Assembly (NCBI RefSeq): GCF_002209535.1
Contig: NZ_NJIG01000004.1
Span: forward strand, 62,001-126,000
Reading direction: 5' to 3'
DNA from: Achromobacter marplatensis
Lineage (GTDB): Bacteria > Pseudomonadota > Gammaproteobacteria > Burkholderiales > Burkholderiaceae_B
DNA length: 64,000 nt
Shown here: piece after piece, positions 24,679-33,930 of the stretch
How positions within the stretch are numbered: position 1 is the stretch's first letter
Layout of the letters: every line of letters starts with the position of its first letter
Position numbers and translations under genes: made by a program
Notes under the pieces: model-generated
What the model was told of the DNA's origin: nothing
Database searches by the model: none
Seen by the model: the letters and a program-made list of their open reading frames with translations, nothing else

Positions 24679-26097
24679 CTATTTCCGGCTAGTGACCAGA
24701 TTCTTCATCTTGACCCGATACGCCAATAGCGCACAGGCCAATGAAAGGACGATACATAGGACGAGCCCGGCCCGCACTCCGTTTAGTACCGTGCTGTGGG
24801 AAATGATGATGCCCACTACGGCCGTGCCCAGCGCGCTGCCGATGGCGCGGGTGGTCTGCACCAGCGCCGAGGCCACGCCCACGTCGCGGCGCTCGCTCAG
24901 CATCTGCATGAAGAGCGTCAGGTTGGGCAACAGGAAGCCCAGTGCACAGCCATTGACGAAGAAGGCGGCCAGGATCCACCAGGCGGAGGTGCCCGGAGAA
25001 ATCAGCAGCACCATCAGCGTGCCGGCGGCCAGCAACAGGCCGCCGAACACCATCAGTCGCTGCGGCTCGGTCTGCTTGGGGAACAGGCGCCCGTTGACGA
25101 TGCTGCCGACCGAGATCGCCGCGACCAGCGGAGTCAGCAGCAGGCCGGCCTCGCTGGGCGTGTAGCCCAGCACCTGCTGCAGCAGCAGGGGGCTGTAGAA
25201 GATCAGCACGAACATCACCGCGCCGACCATCATCGCGGCCAGGTTCAGCAGCCGGGAATCGCCGCCAGCCAGGACGCGCAGCGGAAAGATGGGCGATTTC
25301 ACGCGGCGTTCGGTGGGGATCAGGATGGCGATGGCGGCCACGCCGATCAGGGCGAGGATGCCCCCCAGTAGCGGGTGCGCGTGTTCGCCGCGCGCGAACG
25401 CCAGCTCCAGGGCTGCCAGCGGCGCGCCGACGGCCAGCACCAGCAGGATGGCGCCCAACCAGTCGATCCGGCGGCTGCCGTCATGAATGGGGCGGATGCG
25501 GGGGAAGTAGCGCGCCAGCAGGAAGAAGGCGCCGGCCGCCGCGATCGGGGAAATGAAGAACGCTGCGCGCCAACCCAGCGCCTGCGTGGCCGCACCGCCC
25601 AGCACGGGGCCAATGCCGCTGGCCATGGCGAAGGCGGCGGACACCAGCGCCATCCAGCGCACGCGCTGCTTGGCGTCGGGAAACAGGTCGGCGGGCGCCG
25701 CAAACGCGGTGGCGATCATCATGCCGCCACCAATCCCTTGCAAGGTCCGGAACACGATCAGCTGGGTCATGGACTGCGCCAGTCCACAGGCGATGGACCC
25801 CAGCGCAATGATCAGCACGGAGACCAGCATCAGCGGCTTGCGGCCGAACATGTCGCCCAGGCGGCCGAAGATCAGGATGGAGGCTGCAGTAGCCAGCAGG
25901 TAGCCGGTGCCGACCCAGGCGTAGAGGGCCATGCCGTTCAGCGCTTCGGCCACGCGCGGCAGCGTGGTGCTGATGATGGTGGAATCCAGCGCGGCAAGCA
26001 CCACGGTCGCCGACACCCCCGCCATGGCCATCAAGAGGTCCCTGCGGGAGTGGGCGGGGTCAGTGGCTGGCGGGGTCGGTGATGGCGGCGGCGTCAT
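24679..26097 (-). CDS. MFS drug efflux transporter (EmrB/DHA type)
   Basis: A 472-residue major facilitator with about 13-14 helices. The DHA2-like opening ALDSTIISTTLPRVAEAL is followed by the GRLGDMFGRKP motif A and RTLQGIGGGMMIATAF (motif C region). Proton-driven export of toxic compounds is the family role. It lies 45 bp upstream of the EamA gene on the same strand, so the two exporters may be co-transcribed. Confidence 0.85.
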   Translation of the reverse strand: MTPPPSPTPPATDPAHSRRDLLMAMAGVSATVVLAALDSTIISTTLPRVAEALNGMALYAWVGTGYLLATAASILIFGRLGDMFGRKPLMLVSVLIIALGSIACGLAQSMTQLIVFRTLQGIGGGMMIATAFAAPADLFPDAKQRVRWMALVSAAFAMASGIGPVLGGAATQALGWRAAFFISPIAAAGAFFLLARYFPRIRPIHDGSRRIDWLGAILLVLAVGAPLAALELAFARGEHAHPLLGGILALIGVAAIAILIPTERRVKSPIFPLRVLAGGDSRLLNLAAMMVGAVMFVLIFYSPLLLQQVLGYTPSEAGLLLTPLVAAISVGSIVNGRLFPKQTEPQRLMVFGGLLLAAGTLMVLLISPGTSAWWILAAFFVNGCALGFLLPNLTLFMQMLSERRDVGVASALVQTTRAIGSALGTAVVGIIISHSTVLNGVRAGLVLCIVLSLACALLAYRVKMKNLVTSRK

Positions 26098-26130
26098 GCC
26101 GCCTAGGATATCACCGGCCCACTAGGGTTT

Positions 26131-26700
26131 TCACTTGTAGAACGAGTGGTAACCCCAGAATACCGCGACGACCAGCAGCACCAGCACCCACGACCAGCGC
26201 GAATTGGACAGTCCGCGGGGTTCGGGCTCGGGGGGAGGGGGCGGCGGCGCCACGCGGGGTTGTTTGGCCATGTGGTCGATAAAGGCCGCGAAGAACTTCT
26301 GGATGATCTTGTCGCCGGCTTTCAGCAGCAGGCCTTCGCCGCATTCGGCCAATTTGCCGCCCGCCATGCCGGCCACGGTGTAGGCCACGCGGGTGCCCTG
26401 GTCTTTGGTGCTGAGGTTGACCTGGGCGGTGCCGATGGCCAGGCAGGCGGCGCGGCCTTTGCCTTCGAACACCAGGGTACAACTGTCGGGGGCATTGACG
26501 TCAGAGAGCAGGATCTCGCCCTCGTAGTCGGTATCGATCCCCGCGATATTGGCTCGAAGGGTGACGGCATACTCGGTCGGGCTGCGCATCGCGACTTCCA
26601 CGCAGCCCGGTATGCATTTCTGCAACACTCTCGGGTCGGTCAACGCATCCCATGTCTGGTGCTGCGTCGAAGGAATCCATTGGGCATCGGCAATGCGCAT
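26131..26700 (-). CDS. CoxG-like SRPBCC protein with C-terminal membrane anchor
   Basis: A 189-residue protein. The first 150 residues are a CoxG (carbon monoxide dehydrogenase subunit G) START-like fold (QTWDALTDPRVLQKCIPGC; VNLSTKDQGTRVAYTVAGMAGGKLAECG). A poly-Pro linker (PPPPPPEPEPR) and one transmembrane helix (SWVLVLLVVAVFWGYHSFY) follow. CoxG tethers CO dehydrogenase to the membrane, but no coxMSL genes are nearby, so this is an orphan of unknown partner. Confidence 0.8.
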   Translation of the reverse strand: MRIADAQWIPSTQHQTWDALTDPRVLQKCIPGCVEVAMRSPTEYAVTLRANIAGIDTDYEGEILLSDVNAPDSCTLVFEGKGRAACLAIGTAQVNLSTKDQGTRVAYTVAGMAGGKLAECGEGLLLKAGDKIIQKFFAAFIDHMAKQPRVAPPPPPPEPEPRGLSNSRWSWVLVLLVVAVFWGYHSFYK

Positions 26701-26805
26701 GGCTGTCTCCTTATGCCTGTCGTTGTGAACCTATTCTCGCTCCAATTTCGGGCAGATGCCAGTATTGGCTGCCGCGGCCGGGTATCGGCCACGGGCAAGG
26801 GGACA

Positions 26806-28797
26806 CTAGGGCAGGGGCTGGAAGACGGGGGCGAGGGCCTCGCGGAAGCGGCGAGTGCCCGCATCGGTCAGATGGTGCTTGTCGCGGTACAGCGTGCGGC
26901 CATGGTCGGCGACCAGGCAGCCGGGAGCGGAACAAAGCAGTGCGGCGGGATCCAGGACGGTGAAGCCATATTTGGCTCTCAGCGCCTCGATATCTGCGTT
27001 CACAGCCTGTTGCCGCAACTGGTGCTGGGCCAAGGTGGGACCGTAAACCGCTTCGCCGCCGTGCCGCAGGCTTTCGATCACCTTGCCGTATGGGGTGCGG
27101 TCCGATGGCAGCTCCGGTACGTCCAGAACCAGATCGATTGTCTTTCCAGCCTTCGACAGCCGCGCCAGGGTACGGTCCAGGCCCGTGTAGAAGAGCGAAC
27201 GGCCGGGTTCGGCCTGGCCGTCGCGCAGTTCAGTCACCGTTTCCGCGGCGTCGGTCCAGTAGCCGGCGATGACAACACGTTTGATCGGCGAACGCACCAG
27301 ATAGTCCAGCGCGGCATCGGTGATATCCACGCATTCCCGGCGGGTCGGCGGCACGACCCCAGCCAAGGGGACGCAGCTGGAATAGGTCAGGCCGATGCCG
27401 GGTTGCTGCTGTTCGTAGGCAAGGACGTCCAGGGCCGATGTCCACATCCGGGCGTGTGAATCTCCAAGGATCGCGAAGGCGGGCGCGCCTGCGTCCGCGT
27501 CGCCCAACGCGCAGCCGCCTTTGCCGTCGCGGATTGTCTGCAGCGAGGGATTGCCTTCGCATCGGGCGCCCGGCGTAGCCAGCGTGTCGGCGCCCAGCGT
27601 GATGATGGCTTGCGGCAGCGGCTGCGCGAACGGCTGGCCGGCTTCGCCGACGCGCTGCGCCCCATATCCCAATGCCCAGCACGCAACCAGGGCGAATGCC
27701 GCCCAAGCCAGCGTGCGGCGTTCGGCGAGGGCGTCACCGCCAGCGGCGCGGAACGGCCGTTCAATCCAGCGCCAGGACGCCCAGGACGCTACGAGGATGA
27801 CCCCTAGCAGCCACCAGACCGGTACCGGTGGTAGCCCCCAGGCATACCACCCTGTGGACCGCATGAGCACAAGCAGAGGCCAATGCCACAGGTACAGGGA
27901 ATAGGAAATCAGTCCAATGAAGACAATGGGGCGAAAGCTCAGCATGCGGCTTACCCAGCTGCCGCCCGGGCGGGCGCCGGAATAGATGATCAGCAAGGCC
28001 CCCAGGCACGGTGCCAGCGCGTTCAGCCCCGGAAAGACGGTTTTTCCCGTATAGGCAAAGACGCTCCAGAGGATGAGGCAAAGGCCAAGCGTGCCCGCGA
28101 TCTGCGCCATGGCGGCGCTGCGCGGTACCCCTTTGCCCCGCTGAGTGCTTGACGCCAGCAAGCTGCCCAGCAGCAATTCCCAGGCGCGCGTCGGCAACAG
28201 ATAGAAGGCGCCGGCGGGGTCGCGCGCCAGCATCCATTGGCTGAGGCCGAGCGACGCCAGCAGCAGGGTCCACAGCAGCGCTTCCCGGCCATGCCCTTGC
28301 CTGTCGCTGTGACGGCCCAGCCAGAAACACAGCGCCAGCAGGCCGGGCACGACTACGTAGAACTGTTCCTCGACTGCCAGCGACCAAGTGTGGAGCAAGG
28401 GCTGGTTCGACAGCGCATTCTGCTGCCAGTAATCGTTCTGCGTGTGCCAGAACAAGTGGTTCGAGAAAAAGTAGGCGACGCGTTGCGTGGCACGGCCGAC
28501 TTCCGTCAATTCGCCCGGCAGCAACAGGAAGACGCTGGCCAGCAAGGTGAACGCCACGGTCGCCAGGAGCGCAGGGAAAATGCGCCGCACCCGCCGCACG
28601 TAGAAATGGCGCAGCGAAAACCGCTGTGCGGCGAAATCCTGCAACAGCAGCAGCGTGATCAGGTAGCCAGAGATGACAAAGAAAACGTCCACCCCGACAA
28701 AGCCGCCGTGGAACGGATTGATGTCGGCATGGAACAGCACGACAGGCAGCACGGCCAGCGCGCGCAGGCCGTCGATATCTGGGCGGTACTTGATCAC
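26806..28797 (-). CDS. Acyltransferase-3/SGNH polysaccharide O-acyltransferase
   Basis: A 663-residue OafA/YrhL-type protein. The N-terminal acyltransferase-3 domain (about 1-360) has RPDIDGLRALAVLPVVLFH and VDVFFVISGYLIT with ten or so helices. The C-terminal periplasmic SGNH domain (about 430-660) has GDSHARMW and the late DKHHLTDAG block. Such proteins O-acetylate O-antigen or other surface polysaccharides. It starts with GTG, as no ATG precedes the conserved start. Its place at the distal end of the locus fits a tailoring role. Confidence 0.85.
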   Translation of the reverse strand: MIKYRPDIDGLRALAVLPVVLFHADINPFHGGFVGVDVFFVISGYLITLLLLQDFAAQRFSLRHFYVRRVRRIFPALLATVAFTLLASVFLLLPGELTEVGRATQRVAYFFSNHLFWHTQNDYWQQNALSNQPLLHTWSLAVEEQFYVVVPGLLALCFWLGRHSDRQGHGREALLWTLLLASLGLSQWMLARDPAGAFYLLPTRAWELLLGSLLASSTQRGKGVPRSAAMAQIAGTLGLCLILWSVFAYTGKTVFPGLNALAPCLGALLIIYSGARPGGSWVSRMLSFRPIVFIGLISYSLYLWHWPLLVLMRSTGWYAWGLPPVPVWWLLGVILVASWASWRWIERPFRAAGGDALAERRTLAWAAFALVACWALGYGAQRVGEAGQPFAQPLPQAIITLGADTLATPGARCEGNPSLQTIRDGKGGCALGDADAGAPAFAILGDSHARMWTSALDVLAYEQQQPGIGLTYSSCVPLAGVVPPTRRECVDITDAALDYLVRSPIKRVVIAGYWTDAAETVTELRDGQAEPGRSLFYTGLDRTLARLSKAGKTIDLVLDVPELPSDRTPYGKVIESLRHGGEAVYGPTLAQHQLRQQAVNADIEALRAKYGFTVLDPAALLCSAPGCLVADHGRTLYRDKHHLTDAGTRRFREALAPVFQPLP

Positions 28798-28884
28798 GGG
28801 AGTGTCATTGAGCGTGCGTAAATCAGCATTCGATTCATAGGTCGGATCCTGCGCCGATGCTGAGTTGACGCGGCGCCAGACCCT

Positions 28885-30651
28885 CTACTGCTGATGGAAG
28901 TAAGCGTCTTTGTGCTGTTCGAAGAATGCTTTCAGCTGGGCGGGGTCCTTCAAGATGTTCAATTGCTTGATCGAGACGTTGAAGGCCTTGTCGGTCGCTT
29001 TCGTGTAGATCCGCAGATACAAAGAGCCTAGGTTGTCCGTGAGCTTGTCGCCGCGATTGAATCCGAGGCGGTTGAGCATAACGATGTTGTCCTTACCCGC
29101 CTTGATATCGTTGTACTCGCGGGTAGCAGAGTGCCCTTCCTTGTCATAAAGCAACATTCCCAATTGGTGGTCTGCCGCGCTGTTGATGATCAGGGCAATC
29201 GTGTCGCCGCTAGTGACGGGACGATTCAACTTGAGCTCGATGCGTCCTTCCGTATGCCCTCCCGCCGGGTTTATACGAAGGTCTCCCGCCGCCTCGGTTG
29301 CCTTGGAAGCGTTATAGGAGGCTTCCATATCCAGGGGCAGGTTCTCCGGTTGCAGGACCTTTTCGACGGAGAACGCCGACTGCGTGTAGGCAAGCGTGCG
29401 ACCGCTGGGCAGGGGATGCACATAGACCGAGCATTGTTGAGGAGTCTTGTCTAGTCGCAGCGAGACGAAGAACCTGTCGTCAAACGGGAGGCTCTGGTTG
29501 TAGTGCCCTCGGCTCTTTGCGGACACCTCGCGGCCATCGACGCTGCAGCTTACCGTGACCGGATACGTGTCCGTCCAATATGGATGTGGCGCGCCCACCA
29601 TCGAGAACATGACCGTGTATGAATTATCGGCATTCTGCGACAGTTGCAAGGGATACTGCTGTTGGAAGTCCTGGGAGCGGACGTCGGCATCCTTGCGCCA
29701 TGCCGGATCGCCGGTCACCAATTCCAGCGCGCGGAATTGCGCCGTTTCAAAAAGCAGATAGTGCGTCGGATTGATCGTGGGGGGCGTGGTTTGATACAGC
29801 GTCCAGGAATGGTCAGCATTCATGAACTCGCCGCGTCGGGCAATCGTGCCGTCGCGCGCGCAACTATAGGCTTCGGTCAGTGCGGGATCCTGGGTCTGCG
29901 CCGCAAGCATGGCCAGCGCCTGCAAACCGTACAAGTGCCCATTCAGCACATGGAACTCCTGCTCCTGAGTCATGGAAGCCCACGCATACTCAGACAGCCA
30001 GCATCCTTTAGGTGAGCGCCACAACACGCCGCCCTCGGTAGGAGGAACAAGACTGCGCTTGGCGCTCTTGATGGCTTCATCGCGATAGCGTTCGATGCCG
30101 AACTGTTGCCAGCCAGCATAGAGTACCAAGGGGCCGAACAGCGCATCCATGCTCGACCACCAGTTGGCGGGAAGATTCTCGTAAGGGAAGCCGTAGAACC
30201 AGCGGTAGCCCTTGGGTGAGCGCTCGGCGGGCTCATACTCATCCAGCATGAAGTCGAGTGCACGCTTCGCCGCGGCACCTACCTTTTCGTCATGGGTGCG
30301 GTCGTAGATGTGAAGCAGACGAAATGCCAGGAAGAACGGACGCAGGGGGTCTTTTTTTGCAGCGGTAGCTTGAAGCCCTTCTTCCGTCAGGGTGACCTCA
30401 TCCATCCACGTCCAGAGATACGGTGCAAGCGCTTCATCGGACCACCGGACAATAGAATGATCAGGGGCCTTCAGGGCGGGCATGGGTGCCTCGGCCGTTT
30501 GCTCAAGCACGGGCGCCCCCGATTTGCCGACAGCAAGGTAGCCAATGCCCAATGCAAGTATGGCAACGATTGATGCGATGGCTACGGGGTGTCTGAACTG
30601 CATGGCTTTCTTAGAAAATTTAGCAAGACGTAGGATCGGGTGTGTCGGCAT
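28885..30651 (-). CDS. Membrane-anchored glucuronyl-C5-epimerase-like protein
   Basis: About 588 residues. One N-terminal membrane anchor (AIASIVAILALGIGYLAVG) is followed by an (alpha/alpha)-toroid region (about 75-350) resembling the C-terminal domain of D-glucuronyl C5-epimerases: EGGVLWRSPKGCWLSEYAW, EFHVLNGHLYGLQALAML and THYLLFETAQFRALELVTGD. A beta-rich C-terminal part (about 350-560) follows. The protein would face the periplasm, where C5-epimerases convert uronate residues in an assembled polymer. The start is uncertain: ATG at 30651 or at 30603 (AAGAAAG upstream). Base composition is less GC-rich than the flanks. Confidence 0.6.
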   Translation of the reverse strand: MPTHPILRLAKFSKKAMQFRHPVAIASIVAILALGIGYLAVGKSGAPVLEQTAEAPMPALKAPDHSIVRWSDEALAPYLWTWMDEVTLTEEGLQATAAKKDPLRPFFLAFRLLHIYDRTHDEKVGAAAKRALDFMLDEYEPAERSPKGYRWFYGFPYENLPANWWSSMDALFGPLVLYAGWQQFGIERYRDEAIKSAKRSLVPPTEGGVLWRSPKGCWLSEYAWASMTQEQEFHVLNGHLYGLQALAMLAAQTQDPALTEAYSCARDGTIARRGEFMNADHSWTLYQTTPPTINPTHYLLFETAQFRALELVTGDPAWRKDADVRSQDFQQQYPLQLSQNADNSYTVMFSMVGAPHPYWTDTYPVTVSCSVDGREVSAKSRGHYNQSLPFDDRFFVSLRLDKTPQQCSVYVHPLPSGRTLAYTQSAFSVEKVLQPENLPLDMEASYNASKATEAAGDLRINPAGGHTEGRIELKLNRPVTSGDTIALIINSAADHQLGMLLYDKEGHSATREYNDIKAGKDNIVMLNRLGFNRGDKLTDNLGSLYLRIYTKATDKAFNVSIKQLNILKDPAQLKAFFEQHKDAYFHQQ

Positions 30652-30720
30652 CTGCAAAGATGCTGGCTTTTGGCCCGCTGCGCTTTGAGCGGGTTGCGCG
30701 TTCGGGTGTTGCCTCTCGGT

Positions 30721-31725
30721 CTAGTTATTGTTACGGCCCGCGCCCAATGCCGCTGCCACTATCACGAACGGCAAGCCGGCCAACAGGAAGAGCGTCTCGG
30801 GCGCCAAGGCTTGATTGTGATGATAGCCCCACCACAATACGGCGCCGAACCACAGCACGGCGACCAGGAAATAGCCGAGGCTGACCGGACCGTGCGCCCG
30901 GCACTTGCGTGCGAGGATCTGGTAGGCATGCGAACGATGTGCGACGTTCGGGCGCTGCTTGTGGATCAGGCGCACCAAAAGCGTTACGGTGGCGTCCAAC
31001 ACAAACGGGGCGGCGGGCAGCAGCCAGAGGAACAAACTCTGCTGCACGGCCTGCTGCATTTGCAAGGCGGCGACGGCGATAAAGAAGCCGCAAAATGCGC
31101 TGCCTACGTCCCCCATGAACACTTTGGCCGGCGGCCGGTTGTAGACCAGGAAGCCTGCCGCGGCCAGGGCGAGCGTCAGGCCGGCAACGGCGGGCGCCGG
31201 ACCGGCCACGACGGCCCAGCACAGGCCGATCGCAATGGCCTGGGCCGCGGCGATGCCGTCAATGCCGTCCATGAAGTTGTACAGGTTGGTCATCCAGACG
31301 ATGCCGATCAGGTAGAAGGCGAGCGTCAGGCCGATGGGCAGCGTGAATCCGAAGACGGTCAGGGCGGGCAGCGGCGAGAGGAACCACAGGGCGCCCGCGG
31401 CGCTTGCGACTTGCACAAGCAGCCGGCTGCGCGCGGACAGCGAGCGGCGGTCGTCGATATAGCCGATAACCGCGATTGGCAGCCCGCAGGCGAGGGCGCC
31501 GGCCGCCGAGTGCGACAGGAGCCCCATTGCCGTTGCGCCGGCGATGCCGACAATGCAGGCGGTCACTACCCCGATGCCGCCACCGCGCGGTGTCGGGCGC
31601 GAATGCGAGCTTCTGTGGTTCGGTTCGTCGAGAATGTTGCGATGATGGGCCCAGGCGATGCTGGCCCGTGTCGCCACCACTGCGACCACGAAAACGGCAA
31701 TAAGCAGGAAATAGAACGTGGACAT
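30721..31725 (-). CDS. wbpL: Undecaprenyl-phosphate sugar-1-phosphate transferase (WbpL/WecA type)
   Basis: A 334-residue polyprenyl-phosphate glycosyl-1-phosphate transferase (MraY/WecA superfamily) with about eleven helices. Motifs are DEPNHRSSHSRPTPRGGG, NLYNFMDGIDGIAA (Asp-rich), KVFMGDVGSAFCGF and the HRSHAYQ loop. It would load the first sugar on undecaprenyl phosphate in the inner membrane. Adjacent to a WbpV-like reductase, as in Pseudomonas O-antigen loci, it probably takes a 6-deoxy HexNAc (QuiNAc or FucNAc). Confidence 0.85.
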   Translation of the reverse strand: MSTFYFLLIAVFVVAVVATRASIAWAHHRNILDEPNHRSSHSRPTPRGGGIGVVTACIVGIAGATAMGLLSHSAAGALACGLPIAVIGYIDDRRSLSARSRLLVQVASAAGALWFLSPLPALTVFGFTLPIGLTLAFYLIGIVWMTNLYNFMDGIDGIAAAQAIAIGLCWAVVAGPAPAVAGLTLALAAAGFLVYNRPPAKVFMGDVGSAFCGFFIAVAALQMQQAVQQSLFLWLLPAAPFVLDATVTLLVRLIHKQRPNVAHRSHAYQILARKCRAHGPVSLGYFLVAVLWFGAVLWWGYHHNQALAPETLFLLAGLPFVIVAAALGAGRNNN

Positions 31726-31729
31726 GTCG

Positions 31730-32665
31730 TTAAACGGCGGGCGAAACGGAATTGAGCGAGTCGGCCAGGGCGCGAGCCGGTGCAGTCGGCGGCGTCCAGC
31801 CTGCGGCGCGCGCCTTGGACCAATCCACGGGCATCGGCCGCGTCAGGCTGTCGACTTCGCGTTGACGGCCGATTGCCCCTGCGGCCACGCGCAGTAGCGC
31901 GGGGGGGAACGGCAGCAACCGTGCCGGGGCGCCGATGCCGGCGGCGATGGCGCGTATCAGGTCAGGCAATTCGAAGTCCGACCCGTCGCCGGCGATGTAC
32001 ACGCCCGGCGCCGCTGGCCCAGCGGCGCAGAAAGTCAGGAACGACGCCAGGTTGTCGACGTGGATGAACGAGCGGATGCCTCGCACGCTGCCGAAAGGCA
32101 GCGGGATGCCGCTCTTGACGAGCTTGATCAGGCGCGGGAAATTTCCTGGGCAGGCCGCGCCATAGACCATGGGCGGCCGTACGATGGTCAGGCGGGTGCC
32201 GCCCTCGGACAACAGGGCGGCAAGTTCGCGTTCGGCCGCGATCTTTGACCGCGCGTAGGGCGTATCGCCGCTGAGCGACGAGGTTTCGGTGATCGGATCG
32301 GCCGACCAGCTGCCGTGCACGCCCAGCGTGCTGACCTGCACGAACCGCGGCACACCGGCGGCTTTCGCGGCGGACGCTGTAGCGCAGGCCAGTTGGTGGT
32401 TGGCCTGGTCGAACAGGTCGACGCCGTCCTGCAATGCCAGCCGGGTATGGGCGCGTCCAGCCAGGTGGACCACGGCGTCGCAGCCCAGCAGGTCGGTCGC
32501 TTCAGGCTGGCCGTCGGCCTTGATGCGCCATTGGGCTCGCGTGGTGCCTGCAGGCGTCGCGTGGCGGGTGAAGGCAATGATGTCGTGCCCCTGGCCGTCA
32601 AGATAGCGCAACAGGGCCAGGCCGATGTATCCGGACGCGCCGGTCACTGCAATCCGCATGGTCAT
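31730..32665 (-). CDS. NAD-dependent epimerase/dehydratase (WbpV/WbpK-like)
   Basis: A 311-residue extended SDR enzyme. The NAD-binding GASGYIG (residues 9-15) and catalytic YARSK (Tyr/Lys) are visible, plus HLAGRAH and RPPMVYG. In Pseudomonas, WbpV and WbpK reduce the 4-keto sugar made by WbpM to UDP-QuiNAc or UDP-FucNAc; the neighbouring wbpL and the wbpM in this locus fit that. The ATG at 32665 overlaps the upstream glycosyltransferase stop (ATGA). Which epimer is made cannot be told from sequence alone. Confidence 0.8.
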   Translation of the reverse strand: MTMRIAVTGASGYIGLALLRYLDGQGHDIIAFTRHATPAGTTRAQWRIKADGQPEATDLLGCDAVVHLAGRAHTRLALQDGVDLFDQANHQLACATASAAKAAGVPRFVQVSTLGVHGSWSADPITETSSLSGDTPYARSKIAAERELAALLSEGGTRLTIVRPPMVYGAACPGNFPRLIKLVKSGIPLPFGSVRGIRSFIHVDNLASFLTFCAAGPAAPGVYIAGDGSDFELPDLIRAIAAGIGAPARLLPFPPALLRVAAGAIGRQREVDSLTRPMPVDWSKARAAGWTPPTAPARALADSLNSVSPAV

Positions 32666-33930
32666 TGCTCCCGCGGCTGGTCCAGCTGCAGATAGGCCTG
32701 GGCAAGCGCCTCGTAGCTGTGATGTGTCAGAACGTAGGCATGACCGCGCTCGCCCATGGCGGCGCGTTCCGGCTCGCTGAGCGCAGCGAGTGTGCGCAGT
32801 CCCTCGGCGATTGCGCCAACCTCGCCGGGGTCGACCGAGATGCCGCACCGTGCTTCCTGCACGGGGTCGTTGCCAGCATGCAGGGCGAACAGCACCGGCA
32901 GGCGTGCCAGCATGTAGTCCCACAGCTTGTTGGGGCTGACGCCGAAACGGAACAGGGGCTCGGGACGCAGCGAGATATAGCCAATGCTGGCATGTGCCAG
33001 CAACGCCAGGACGGCCTGCTTGGGCATCTGTTCGAATAGGGCGACGCGGTCCCCCAGATTGCGTTCGGCGATCTGGGTGCGTAGCGCATCCTGGAGTTCG
33101 CCGCGGCCGACGATGATGGCCGACACCTTGTCGTCACCTTGGTCGCGCAGATGCGCGATGGCCTGCACCAGTGAATCCACATGGTTGGGCCGGCCTAGCG
33201 CGCCCGCGTAGACGACCACGCTGCGGCCTGCCTCGCGCCACTGCCGCGCCAGTTTGACGCTGGGCTGTTCCTCGGCGCTGGCGGAGGGGGCGCCTTCATC
33301 AGTGTGCACGCCATTGGGGATGTAGCGCCAGCGTTCCGGCGCCAGGCCGGTAGCCGTCATATGCTCAAGCGTGCAGGGCAGCAGGGACACGACCGTGTCG
33401 GCGTGGCGGTGTGCATAGCGCTCGACCCAGCCGGTAAAGCGCACAAGTGGATGCGTCGGCGAGACGCCCGCCAATTCTGTAAGGCTCAACGGCCACAGGT
33501 CACGTACTTCGAAGACCGAACGCGCGCCGAATTTGCGCGCCAGTGCGTGGGTGGCCAGGAACACATACGGATGCGGGCTGGAAGCCACGATGATGTCCGG
33601 ACGTCCGTGCAGGCGGGCGAATTTTTCCGCATGCAATCGCATTTTCAACGTAAACGCCGCCATGTGCAGCAATCGGCCGGCGCCATTACCCTGGTAGGTG
33701 CGGGCAGGCACGAATTCGTAGGGCACGCCGGCGATGTCACGGGTGCCAGCGGTCTGCGCCGCGTCCAGCAGATGATGGAACGACGGGGTAAATACCGTCG
33801 CCCGGGCGCCCGCCTCCAACCATTGCCGGGCAAGATAATAGGGCCGGCTGTATCGGCCCACGCCCGGACCGCCCGCGTAGGGGTGTACGTACCAGATGTT
33901 GGGCTTGCCGCCCGCGGAGTGCTCAGCCAA
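32662..33930 (-). CDS. Glycosyltransferase family 4 protein
   Basis: A 422-residue GT-B enzyme. The N-terminal acceptor domain (IWYVHPYAGGPGVGRYSRPYYLARQW) and C-terminal donor domain (VVVYAGALGRPNHVDSLVQAI; FRFGVSPNKLWDYMLARLPVL) resemble WbuB-like O-antigen transferases. The start is a TTG at 33930 with AGGAG 9 nt upstream, overlapping the previous gene by 8 bp; no ATG is available at the family N-terminus. Sugar specificity is unknown. Confidence 0.8.
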   Translation of the reverse strand: MAEHSAGGKPNIWYVHPYAGGPGVGRYSRPYYLARQWLEAGARATVFTPSFHHLLDAAQTAGTRDIAGVPYEFVPARTYQGNGAGRLLHMAAFTLKMRLHAEKFARLHGRPDIIVASSPHPYVFLATHALARKFGARSVFEVRDLWPLSLTELAGVSPTHPLVRFTGWVERYAHRHADTVVSLLPCTLEHMTATGLAPERWRYIPNGVHTDEGAPSASAEEQPSVKLARQWREAGRSVVVYAGALGRPNHVDSLVQAIAHLRDQGDDKVSAIIVGRGELQDALRTQIAERNLGDRVALFEQMPKQAVLALLAHASIGYISLRPEPLFRFGVSPNKLWDYMLARLPVLFALHAGNDPVQEARCGISVDPGEVGAIAEGLRTLAALSEPERAAMGERGHAYVLTHHSYEALAQAYLQLDQPREQ

